NCBI GenBank assembly: GCA_022376925.1
Contig: JAIOJX010000027.1
Coordinates: forward strand, 21,965,471-22,029,470
DNA length: 64,000 nt
Reading direction: 5' to 3'
Origin: Tragulus kanchil
Taxonomy: Eukaryota > Chordata > Mammalia > Artiodactyla > Tragulidae
The position numbers and the translations under genes are program-made. Below the pieces are notes generated by a model that ran no database searches, was not told where the DNA came from, and saw only the letters and a list, made by a program, of their open reading frames with translations. Shown piece after piece: positions 7,648 to 19,600 of the stretch. Position 1 is the stretch's first letter. Each line of letters starts with the position of its first letter.

Positions 7648-10600
7648 GTGAGTTTCACTTTTGGAGCGTGTTTTGCCCACATCGGTACCCTTGGCTTCTA
7701 GAGAAACCCGCCGCTTCCTGTGGACAGTGCCCGAGCCCGGCGGCTTTTACAGCTGGGGTCTAAGAACCCCATCCATCAGCAGCGTCGGACGAGAGTCAGA
7801 TTTGTTGATTCTTTTTGTGTTGATCAGAGAGTGGTCAGGAAAGCACAGTGGGCTTGCTCCTTCCCTGTTGTTACCTCAGGGCCTCTGTCCCTTGCGAGCC
7901 CTGCGGCCAGTGCAGATGGCTGAGGGCTCTTGGCCGTCAACTCCGGGGGGTGCTCCACTCAGCAGTTTGAAATCACTTGGATTCTCCGCTGACCCTGACG
8001 TTGCACAACTTTTATAGTCTTGGATGGCGTAAGACCCAGAGAAAGCAGGCAAAGGCCTTCAATTGTGGTTCGGTGGAACCTGTAATTAGCATGGTTAGAA
8101 TGATGGATTTCTCAGCCTCTTAGGTCTGCCGGCACCCTCACACACGCACTCAGTTTATCTTTGGGGCGTCGTCAGCAATCAGTCTCATGGTTCCGTCATG
8201 GAGACCTCTCTCCTGCTTGAGGAGCTGGAGGGTCGGAATAGTCAAACAATCGATTCACGTTGCTACCAAGTCTCCCGGGGAAATGCAGCCCCACCTTGAG
8301 GAGCAGGAGTCCTCTTGCTAGAAAATTCCTGACATTCGACCACCGCCCTGCTCTGCCCCTGCTGGGGGTTGCATGCTGTGTCTCTGCTACGCTGTGTTGT
8401 GATGGATCAGGGAGCACCCCTGAGAACAGGTGGCCCAAACCCTCCCACCGAGGCCCTGTGCCATCCAGGTGTGGCTCTGAAGGCACCTCCTTCACCTCGT
8501 AACTTGTGTGTGTGTGTATTTATTTATTTTGACCTTTTGGCTGTGCTGAGTCGTCCCTGCTGCACGGGCTTTTCTCTCGTGACCAGTGGCGGTGCTTACA
8601 CTTCCCACGGCCGTGGCTTCTCCTGTTGCGGTGGAGCGCGGGCTCTGGGACACGTGCCTTCCGTGACTGCGGCACCCAAGGTCTAGAGCACAGGCTCAGC
8701 GGTCGCGGGCACACGGGCTTCTAGCTGCTCCGGAGCATGTGGGAGGGAACCCTTGTCTCCTGCACTAGCAGGTGGGTTCTTTACCACTGAGCCACCAGGG
8801 AAACCCCTTTGCCTCGTAAATGATCAGGGAGTCGTTCTTGAACTTGGGATGAGCCAGCTCTTGCTCCGGCCGCCTGTGGAACTTCGTGACTGTTCACAGT
8901 CTCCCCGTGGTGGCAGCAGTGATGTGTCCACACCATCCGTAAAGGTCATCTTACAACATCTGAAGCTTGAGGCGAGGAAATGAGCTATTTCTGTAGCTCA
9001 GCCTTGGGAAGGGAAAATCTTTGATGTGCCCACTTTTCTTGGGCCCCCAGCTGTTCAGTAATCATTTCACATGTCGGCATGTGTCCACAGGAAATGGGGC
9101 AGTGAGACCTAAAAGCCTCAGCAGGTTCTGTTTTTTTGGTTTTGTTTTTTTTTTTTTTTAATTTTTGGTTCATCTGGGTTTTCAGTGCTGCTGCAGGCTC
9201 TTCTCTAGTTGCAGGGAGTGGAGGCTACTCTCTAGGTGAGGTGAGCCGGCTTCATGTTGCGGTGACTTCTCTTGTTGTGGAACTCGAGCTCTTGGACACA
9301 TAGGCTTCAGTCGTTGCGGCACGTGGGCTCCATCGTTGCGGCTCCAAGGCTCTAGAGCACAGGCTCCACAGTTGTGGCTCACGGGCGTAGTCACTCTGCA
9401 GCTGTGGGATCTTCCCGGATCAGGGATCGAACCCATGTCTGCTGCATTGGCAGGTGAACTCTTCACCACTGAGCTACCAGGGAGGCCTAGGTTCTGGTTT
9501 TTTTAAATCTTTTTTCCTCAGTCTCCTGTGTGCTGGGTATTGTTCATGGTCTGTGTTCTTCAGCCTCCTCTGACCATTAACCATAAACAGTAGCTCATTT
9601 TCTCTCATCCCGCTGGTGAAGAGGGAGGCAGGGAAAGGTGGGTGGTAGTGAGGGTCAGGTGGCATTAACCAGGAGTGATTAGTCAGGGTTTGAGCGGAGA
9701 ACACGCCTCCTGCCTGACGTTTCCTTACGTCTGCCCTCCTGCGAGAATGGTTTTTGATCCCCCAAGAGACCAGGAGAACACAGGCTCAGCGGTCGCGGGC
9801 ACACGGGCTTCTAGCTGCTCCGGAGCATGTGGGAGGGAACCCTTGTCTCCTGCACTAGCAGGTGGGTTCTTTACCACTGAGCCACCAGGAAACCCCTTTG
9901 CCTCGTAAATGATCAGGAGTCGTTCTTGAACTTGGGATGAGCCAGCTCTTGCTCCGGCCGCCTGTGGAACTTCGTGACTGTTCACAGTCTCCCCGTGGTG
10001 GCAGCAGTGATGTGTCCACACCATCCGTAAAGGTCATCTTACAACATCTGAAGCTTGAGGCGAGGAAATGAGCTATTTCTGTAGCTCAGCCTTGGGAAGG
10101 GAAAATCTTTGATGTGCCCACTTTTCTTGGGCCCCCAGCTGTTCAGTAATCATTTCACATGTCGGCATGTGTCCACAGGAAATGGGGCAGTGAGACCTAA
10201 AAGCCTCAGCAGGTTCTGTTTTTTTGGTTTTGTTTTTTTTTTTTTTTAATTTTTGGTTCATCTGGGTTTTCAGTGCTGCTGCAGGCTCTTCTCTAGTTGC
10301 AGGGAGTGGAGGCTACTCTCTAGGTGAGGTGAGCCGGCTTCATGTTGCGGTGACTTCTCTTGTTGTGGAACTCGAGCTCTTGGACACATAGGCTTCAGTC
10401 GTTGCGGCACGTGGGCTCCATCGTTGCGGCCCCGAGGCTCTAGAGCACAGGCTCCACAGTTGTGGCTCACGGGCGTAGTCACTCTGCAGCTGTGGGATCT
10501 TCCCGGATCAGGGATCGAACCCATGTCTGCTGCATTGGCAGGTGAACTCTTCACCACTGAGCTACCAGGGAGGCCTAGGTTCTGGTTTTTTTAAATCTTT

Positions 10601-13600
10601 TTTCCTCAGTCTCCTGTGTGCTGGGTATTGTTCATGGTCTGTGTTCTTCAGCCTCCTCTGACCATTAACCATAAACAGTAGCTCATTTTCTCTCATCCCG
10701 CTGGTGAAGAGGGAGGCAGGGAAAGGTGGGTGGTAGTGAGGGTCAGGTGGCATTAACCAGGAGTGATTAGTCAGGGTTTGAGCGGAGAACACGCCTCCTG
10801 CCTGACGTTTCCTTACGTCTGCCCTCCTGCGAGAATGGTTTTTGATCCCCCAAGAGACCAGGAGAAGGGTTGGAGATGCCCCACCCACGGAGCCCAGGGA
10901 CTGCAGCATAGACTCGACTGCAGGCGTTGTTTTGACTCCCCCTGCTCAGCCCAGCACGGGCAGAACCACGCTGGCTGCGTTAGGAGCGAGCTCGCCGTGG
11001 AGCAATGCCTCAGCCCCCCGCCCGGTGGTGCCCAGCACCCAGCCTCTCCCTACCTCCGTGTGCCCTGTTGTGAGTTCCTTCCCCTCATGGGTGTCAGGGG
11101 CGTTTGCCTCCGCCCGCACTCTTCTGCATGAACTACGTGCGAGGAGCCTTGCAGGGGACTCCGATGACAAACCCTCGCAGGGAGAGTGGGGGACGCAGGA
11201 GCGTGGTTCAGGCCCGTGCAGTCCCCCATGAGTGATCTCAGAGCAGGCGGCTCAGGACTGACGGGGTCATGTGATCAAACAGAGGAAGAAGGGGGTGCCC
11301 ACCTGCAGGGACCTGCTGCCGAGGCCGCCCTCCACCAGCCTGTCTTGCTGAACATCCGTGCCGACCCTTTCGAAGCAAGGAGGGCTGGTTTCACAACCTG
11401 AAACCCTAGCGGTCGCTTCCACGTCTTGGCCGCCTTCTGTTTCCCTTGACAGCGGTCGTTGGGGAAGCTGTTGAAAGATGCACGTGACCCCAGCCTCGTG
11501 CGCACCCGTGGGCGAGATGGCAGGAACGCTGCACTGAGGCCCCTAGAGCCTAGGGGGCTCAGGTCAGCTGCCCCGGGGGACAGGAACTCTGCCTTCCCCA
11601 GGGCCTACGGAGAAGGGTCCAGAACGGGAGGAAGCGTGGGTCGCACGCTGAGACTGCAGCAGGGCTCTTCTCCTCAGTTTTCAGTCCTGCCTCCCTGGAG
11701 GCTGTCCCCACAGAGCTGTCACCTACCAGCCGAAGAGGGGATGCCCCTGCGCACCACTGGCTTCCTCCTGCTTTGCAGCTAGCTGCCTTCCACCTGGTTG
11801 GGGGCTCAGCTCAGGTTTGCTTCCTGCCTGTTTGCTCTGCTCCTTGGAATTGCTTCTTACAGATTCCCTTGACGAAAGGGTTGAACTCCGACCAGGAATG
11901 GAGAAGCCGTACATTTTCCTACAGGGCTCTCTGCACCCCACCCGTCCCCCCACCCCCACCAAGGCCTCAGCTAAACATGAGCAACAGCCCAAGACAAACG
12001 GGGTTGCCCGTTTCTGCTCCTGACTGCCAACAGTTGGTCACTAATTAACTTCTTTGCCGAGTTCTTAAAGGGTCTTCACTGAGGTCTGTTTGGAGTTTCT
12101 CTCGGGAGTGTTGGTTTCGCTGGCTTTATGAGCAGCAGTTCTCCGCTAGTGGCCATCTTGCCCCCCAGGGGACATTTGGCAATGTCTGGAGACTTCAGGA
12201 CTGTCACAGCACAGGGGCGAGGTGACTTTTCTATCTCCAGACCTTTAGGAACCCTTGAATTCACAATGCCTCTTGTACTAAATTTCCCCACAAAACTTTT
12301 TCTGTGGGGAGGGCCAGTGTTGTGGCTTGCTGGATCTTAGTTCCCCGGCCAGGAATCAAACCCGTGCCCCTTGCAGTGGAAGTTCAGAGTCCTAACCACT
12401 GGACCACCAGGGAATTCACATTCCTATAAAACTTCTGGCTGAGAACCATCACTTATTTTAGGGCTCTTTGCCTTCTATCATGAGAACCATCACCAGGGCC
12501 ATTTTCCATTGAAGAAATAAGGTTCTTCCCTTCCTGACTGTTACCGTTTATGGAAGTGATATGCAGGGGACTTCTCTGCTGGTCCGGTGGTCAAGAGTCA
12601 CGCTTCCACTGACAGGTTCAATCCCTGATCAGGGAATTAGAAGTGGTAAAGAGTACGCCTCAGTATTCTTGCCTGGAGAATCCCATGGACAGAGGAGCCT
12701 GGCGGGCTGCAGTCCACGGGATCGCAGAGTCAGACAAGACTGAGCATGCATGCCACCCACCATGTTGCAGTGCTGCAAAAACAAGAAAAGAAAAACAATA
12801 TGCAAAGAATGATTAGGTCCTGACTGGGGCCTGGTATCTCAGCATTCCGCATGCACACCTGCAGTGGCCTCCGACCCCCTGTCCCGTGCACCAGGGCTGG
12901 GGAGTCTGTCTGCAGCCTGGCTGGCCGTGCTCCATTCTAAGAGGAAGTGAAAACAAGAGGTGGGCAGGTGTTTCTCGAGACGTGATGGTTGTTTGTTTTC
13001 TAACGATCGGAAGAAACAGCTGGTGACGTGACCGGCGAGGGAGCCGGCTTGTGGAGGATAGGAGAGCAGCGAGGAAGCTGCTGTCGAAGCGGAGGCCAGG
13101 GACGGTGTTCATGTGAATTGTGAAGAGAACGGTACCCACACGGGACGCTTCAGGGGTCAGCTCACTAGCACTGGGACGTGGAGGGGACGAGCGGCTCGGC
13201 CACACCAGGTGTCCAGGTGCCAGGGACCAGCACGGGACAAAAGGGTGTCCTGTGCTAATTAGAGCCATAGGCATTGCAGGGCTCATGAGCAGCAGTTCTC
13301 GGATCTTGCCCCAGGGGACATTTGGCAATGTCTGGAGACTTCAGGACTGTCACAGCACAGGGGCGAGGTGACTTTTCTATCTCCAGACCTTTAGGAACCC
13401 TTGAATTCACAATGCCTCTTGTACTAAATTTCCCCACAAAACTTTTTCTGTGGGGAGGGCCAGTGTTGTGGCTTGCTGGATCTTAGTTCCCCGGCCAGGA
13501 ATCAAACCCGTGCCCCTTGCAGTGGAAGTTCAGAGTCCTAACCACTGGACCACCAGGGAATTCACATTCCTATAAAACTTCTGGCTGAGAACCATCACTT

Positions 13601-16600
13601 ATTTTAGGGCTCTTTGCCTTCTATCATGAGAACCATCACCAGGGCCATTTTCCATTGAAGAAATAAGGTTCTTCCCTTCCTGACTGTTACCGTTTATGGA
13701 AGTGATATGCAGGGGACTTCTCTGCTGGTCCGGTGGTCAAGAGTCACGCTTCCACTGACAGGTTCAATCCCTGATCAGGGAATTAGAAGTGGTAAAGAGT
13801 ACGCCTCCAGTATTCTTGCCTGGAGAATCCCATGGACAGAGGAGCCTGGCGGGCTGCAGTCCACGGGATCGCAGAGTCAGACAAGACTGAGCATGCATGC
13901 CACCCACCATGTTGCAGTGCTGCAAAAACAAGAAAAGAAAAACAATATGCAAAGAATGATTAGGTCCTGACTGGGGCCTGGTATCTCAGCATTCCGCATG
14001 CACACCTGCAGTGGCCTCCGACCCCCTGTCCCGTGCACCAGGGCTGGGGAGTCTGTCTGCAGCCTGGCTGGCCGTGCTCCATTCTAAGAGGAAGTGAAAA
14101 CAAGAGGTGGGCAGGTGTTTCTCGAGACGTGATGGTTGTTTGTTTTCTAACGATCGGAAGAAACAGCTGGTGACGTGACCGGCGAGGGAGCCGGCTTGTG
14201 GAGGATAGGAGAGCAGCGAGGAAGCTGCTGTCGAAGCGGAGGCCAGGGACGGTGTTCATGTGAATTGTGAAGAGAACGGTACCCACACGGGACGCTTCAG
14301 GGGTCAGCTCACTAGCACTGGGACGTGGAGGGGACGAGGGTCTCGGCCACACCAGGTGTCCAGGTGCCAGGGACCAGCAGGACGGAAGGTTCGCACTAAG
14401 AGAAACAGGTTCCTCTTGTGTCCCTGTGCTAATTAGAGCCATAGGATTGAACTATGTTGCTGAGGAAAAGATACTCAGAGCAAAAGAGACTGCCAGTGTC
14501 AGAAGTGTGAGAAGGATTGAAGACTAAGGCAGCCATTGGATTAGGCAAACGGGAGGGCATCGGTGATTTTTACAAACGCAGTTTCGGAAGAGTTCTGGGG
14601 CTGGAAACCGCAAACTGCAGGAAATGCGGGCAGAGGATAGAGTTGCTTCTTTTTGATTTACTTTATTTTTGGCTGTGCTGGAGCTTTATTGTTGCGTGGG
14701 CTTTTCTCCCGTTTGGGGGAGCAGGGGACTTGTTGCGGTGGCCTCCCTTGTTGATGAGCAAGAGCTCTAGGCACAGGCTTCCCTTGTGGCTCAGTGGGTA
14801 AGAACCCATCTTTCAATGCAGGAGACACAGGTTCGATCCCTGAACCAGGAAGATCCCATATACTGCAGAGCAGCTAAACCCACACATCAACAGAGACCCA
14901 GCACAGCCAAAAATAAATAAATAAAAGTTAAAAAAAAAAGCTCTAGGCGCAAGGGCTTAGTTGCTCCACAGCATGTGGCATCTTCCCAGACCAAGGATCA
15001 AACCTGTGTCTCCTGCTTTGGAAGGTGGACTCTTCACCCCTGAGCCACCAAGGACGCCCACAGTTGCTTCCTGAAGGAGTTGGCGGTGTGTTGAAGGCAT
15101 CAGGAGCATTTGCAGGCAGAAGGGAGGAGCTGGGAGGAGGAAAGGCAAAATCCCTGGGGCATCCAGAAGCGATGTCCCGTGCACCAGGGCTGGGGAGTCT
15201 GTCTGCAGCCTGGCTGGCCGTGCTCCATTCTAAGAGGAAGTGAAAACAAGAGGTGGGCAGGTGTTTCTCGAGACGTGATGGTTGTTTGTTTTCTAACGAT
15301 CGGAAGAAACAGCTGGTGGACGTGCCCGGGCGAGGGAGCCGGCTTGTGGAGGATAGGAGAGCAGCGAGGAAGCTGCTGTCGAAGCGGAGGCCAGGGACGG
15401 TGTTCATGTGAATTGTGAAGAGAACGGTACCCACACGGGACGCTTCAGGGGTCAGCTCACTAGCACTGGGACGTGGAGGGGACGAGGGTCTCGGCCACAC
15501 CAGGTGTCCAGGTGCCAGGGACCAGCAGGACGGAAGGTTCGCACTAAGAGAAACAGGTTCCTCTTGTGTCCCTGTGCTAATTAGAGCCATAGGATTGAAC
15601 TATGTTGCTGAGGAAAAGATACTCAGAGCAAAAGAGACTGCCAGTGTCAGAAGTGTGAGAAGGATTGAAGACTAAGGCAGCCATTGGATTAGGCAAACGG
15701 GAGGGCATCGGTGATTTTTACAAACGCAGTTTCGGAAGAGTTCTGGGGCTGGAAACCGCAAACTGCAGGAAATGCGGGCAGAGGATAGAGTTGCTTCTTT
15801 TTGATTTACTTTATTTTTGGCTGTGCTGGAGCTTTATTGTTGCGTGGGCTTTTCTCCCGTTTGGGGGAGCAGGGGACTTGTTGCGGTGGCCTCTCTTGTT
15901 GATGAGCAAGAGCTCTAGGCACAGGCTTCCCTTGTGGCTCAGTGGGTAAGAACCCATCTTTCAATGCAGGAGACACAGGTTCGATCCCTGAACCAGGAAG
16001 ATCCCATATACTGCAGAGCAGCTAAACCCACACATCAACAGAGACCCAGCACAGCCAAAAATAAATAAATAAAAGTTAAAAAAAAAAGCTCTAGGCGCAA
16101 GGGCTTAGTTGCTCCACAGCATGTGGCATCTTCCCAGACCAAGGATCAAACCTGTGTCTCCTGCTTTGGAAGGTGGACTCTTCACCCCTGAGCCACCAAG
16201 GACGCCCACAGTTGCTTCCTGAAGGAGTTGGCGGTGTGTTGAAGGCATCAGGAGCATTTGCAGGCAGAAGGGAGGAGCTGGGAGGAGGAAAGGATTCCAG
16301 AAAGAGCTGAGCCCAGCTGGGGCACAGGGCTGAGCCTCTCAGCGAGGAGGAAGCACAGGGGTCCCTGAGACAGGAGGAGGGTGGAGAGGAGGCACTGATT
16401 TTTGAGCTTGGAAGGAGCGCAGGTTGGGAATTCTCAGGTTTGATCTCTGGTTGGGGAACTGAGATCCCAAAAGCTTTGAGGAGGAAAAAAAAAAACAGGA
16501 AGGAGGGAGGCTTGGGGAGTGGCATCAGATGGTCTCTCTTACCTCCGCCACGTCAACAGAGGCACAGCCTTCACCTGGGAAAGAGGGACGCCACGGGTCT

Positions 16601-19600
16601 GGGTTTTGGAGATTGGGGTTTGGAGCCTTGCCGTGGGAAGTGCTCATAATTCCACCGTGAGGAGGAAAGAGAATCTGATGCCGCCAACTGCAGGGGAAGG
16701 GACCCTCATCTATTAGGAGACTCGTCATTAGATTTTTTTTTTTTTCTCAATATTATTTACTTGGCCGCACCGTTGTGGCACGCAGGATCTTTCATTGCGG
16801 CATTCGAGCCGTAGTGGCTGCATGTGGGAGCTAGCTCCCTGACCAGGGATGAAAGCTGGGCCCCTGCGCTGAGAGCACGGAGTCTCAGCCACTGGCCCTC
16901 CAGGGAAGTCCCATCATCGTTAGAATTTTTTTTTAATTCCAGGAGCCTTTAGCAGCTTCGTGTTAGGGCGTTGAGGCAGCAGGTGCTGGTTCGTCTCTGA
17001 GGCCCAGGGTCAGAGAGGTTAGCACAAGGAAGGTGAGGGCCACTAAAAACAATACAAGCTTTGAAGAACCAGCCCATCCTCAGTGAGGTGGGAGGCTGCG
17101 CGTGAGGCCACCGTGGAGGGGCGGCCTGGGTGCGGAGGGCGGGGCTGGACGTCATGAGCAGGACAAGGGCAGGTGGGTGAGAATGGTCAGGTGCGGGAGC
17201 AGTGGCTTTGGGTCAGAGCAAAGGATTTCATGGTGGAAACCTTGAAAAAGGAATAATTGAAACTAGCTGAGATGGAGTTAAGTGTAAAACCTGAAGTCAG
17301 CCCCCCTGCAGTTCTACTGGGACGTGGGTTGCTGGAGGGAGTGGGGAGAGGCTGCCCGTGAGTTGGGGTTTCTTTGGGGGGTGATGAAATGGATTTAGAG
17401 GCTATTGCTGGCTGCAGAATTTGTGAATATAGTGAAAACCTGTGTACCTTAAGCGGCTGAATTTTATGACGTGAATTAGTATCTATATGTATATATTGTT
17501 GGCCCTGCAGCAAGGCTTGCGGGGTCTTAGTTAACCAGGGACTGAACCCAAGCCCCGGCCATGAATGCATCAATTCCTAACCATTAGACCACCGTGGAAT
17601 TCCCTCTCAATAAAAAAAAAAAAAAAAAAAATTTTTTTGATCCCCGAAGTTAGTACAGGGAAGAGAGTGGGAAAAGGGAAGTACTATGAACGTTGACATC
17701 CTGAAGGAAAGTGGCAGGGGCGTACAGGAGGACGGGGTCATGTGTTTAGTGGTCCTAGAAACGCAGGATTTGGGGGGTGTCAGCCCGGTGAGTCGATCCC
17801 TGGGCCGGGTACCCCAGGCGTGTCAGCCTTCTCTCAGGAAACCCGCTCTCTGGTTGAGCGGAGAGCTCACCCCTAAGACGCAGCCCTGGATAAAGTGCAC
17901 TGAGGGGTGACGGGGAGGGTGAAGCTGCAGTGGACGATGGAAACGTTTTGAAAGGGTGATGGAGCGGGGGGCTTTTTTCACCCAGGTGTTCACGTTCGGC
18001 TCCCCAGCATCCGGCTGCAGATCCCACCTCCCCGGAACCCGGTGGAGCCCCCCGCCCTGCCTGCCCGCCTGGCCCCCTGGCCGCCGCTGTTCTGCTGTCG
18101 CCCTCGGGAGCCGGGGCGGCTGGGGCGGGGGGAGGAAGCTCGTTAATTTCTGGGCTCAGACGTTGCCTCTCTCGGTTCCAGGTGGGCCTGGTGTATATGT
18201 TTAATCTCATCGTGGGCACTGGCGCGCTCACCATGCCCAAGGCCTTTGCCACGGCCGGGTGGCTGGTCAGCCTGGTGCTGCTGGTGTTCCTGGGCTTCAT
18301 GAGGTAAGAGGCCGCCTTGGGGCGGGCAGCGGGGTCGCTGGGGGTGAAGCCCGCCTGGGGAGCCCGCCCGGAGATCCCAAGCTCTCTCCGTCAGTTTGAG
18401 AAAGACGTTTGTGGTAACAGGTGCCCAGAACAACGAGAGGACGCCCAGAGCCAGGGCTCTCGCTGATGGAGCGGCTGCCCACCCCAGTCTCTGAAAAGTT
18501 AAGACCTCCGGGGACTTCCCTTGTGGTCCTGTGTGGTTAAGACTTTAAGATTCCACTGCAGGGGGGCACAGGTTCCATCCCTGGTCAGGAAACTATGATC
18601 CCACAGTGACAAGGCCCAGCAAAATGTTAACAGGAAAAAAAAACAAAGATCTCCAGTTAGGCTCCCGGATGTTTTCACGTGGTGCTCGCGTGTTTCTGCC
18701 CGGCTGGCTCACCTCCCCCGCTGTCTGTACCCTCTCTGGATGTGACCGTCAGCGTTTGTTCCCTGAGGAATTCCCACCCAGCCACAGAAGAGACGCTGAC
18801 GAACGTTTCAGGCGATACAGGAAATCAGTCTGGAATTTAGAACTTGTCTAAGATGGTTTCACCGAGCAGCAGTAAGCCCGCAGGTGCAGTCCCGGTAGGT
18901 GTTGCTCCCACGTGGCTTTGTGCCCAGCAGCAAACAGGAAGCTGGCGCCGCCCCCAGCCTTCGGGGCACCCGTGCCTTGAGCAGGTGCGCGGGACTCACC
19001 AAGGATGACTCAGCCGCCACAGGCTCCTCCTCGGGGGACTCACAGGCAGGTGCCCCCAGCTCGGAAGGGATTTGGTTTTTCTTCTTTTAGTCATTTTCGA
19101 CTCCTGTGACTCCATGGACTGTAGCCCTCCAGGCTCCTCTGTCCGTGGGATTCTCCAGGCAAGAACACTGGAATGGGTTGCCATTTCCTTCTCCAGGGTA
19201 TCTTCCCGACCCAGGGATGGAACCTGGGTCTTCCTGCATCGGCAGGTGGATTCTTTACCACGGAGCCACCAAGGAAGCCCCACTTTTGTGGTTGTGGCAG
19301 ATAAAGAACTAAAGGAGGCTGCACAGGGGCGGGAGAGCACCCCTGTTTTCGCTTTCTTCCCGTAGTTTCCTCTGGGGGTTTGTATCTAGCCTCCTGATAC
19401 TGTTGGCTCATTACATACCGCGGGCCCTGCCGCCCGGATCCCCGACGTCCTTATCCTCCTGTGACTCTCCTGTCCCCTTCAAAGGACCTTCAGCGCGGGC
19501 AGCCACCCGAAGTTGGGAGGCGATTACTGGGGGCCGCCATGCCCTCTCCCTGCTCAACGTGATCAATGAGCTGGCTTCACGCAACCACGAGAAACCTCGT

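Larger units (their letters stand above)
8689..10866. repeat. Tandem duplicate 2
   Basis: Copy 1 is 8689-9778 and copy 2 is 9779-10866, directly abutting. Copy 2 lacks one base in each of two G runs within its first 130 bp. There are two substitutions in 'ggctccaagg' (near 9340) versus 'ggccccgagg'. A full CHR SINE is carried in each copy. Confidence 0.95.
12128..14433. repeat. Tandem duplicate 3
   Basis: Copy 1 is 12128-13270 and copy 2 is 13285-14433 (offset 1157, then 1146). Copy 2 lacks about 11 nt near its start (after 13299). Copy 1 lacks about 27 nt near its end (around 13228-13245). The two copies are otherwise almost identical. Confidence 0.93.
14027..16293. repeat. Tandem duplicate 4, overlapping duplicate 3
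   Basis: Copy 1 is 14027-15145 and copy 2 is 15173-16293 (offset 1146-1148), with 27 nt of filler at 15146-15172. Its first about 400 bp are shared with duplicate 3, so that piece exists three times (from 12881, 14027 and 15173). One substitution lies in 'gcctcccttg' versus 'gcctctcttg'. Confidence 0.94.
7648..18181 (+). other. TMEM104 intron 2 (about 10.5 kb)
   Basis: No other gene was recognised. It holds three of the tandem duplicate pairs (8689-10866, 12128-14433 and 14027-16293) and several SINEs. With the duplications removed, the intron would be about 7.2 kb. Confidence 0.7.

Noticed and set aside
14776..14938. tRNA-like box A/box B sequences in many places
   Set aside because: These are heads of tRNA-derived SINEs (with A-rich tails and, in places, target-site duplications), not functional tRNA genes. 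No complete cloverleaf was seen.
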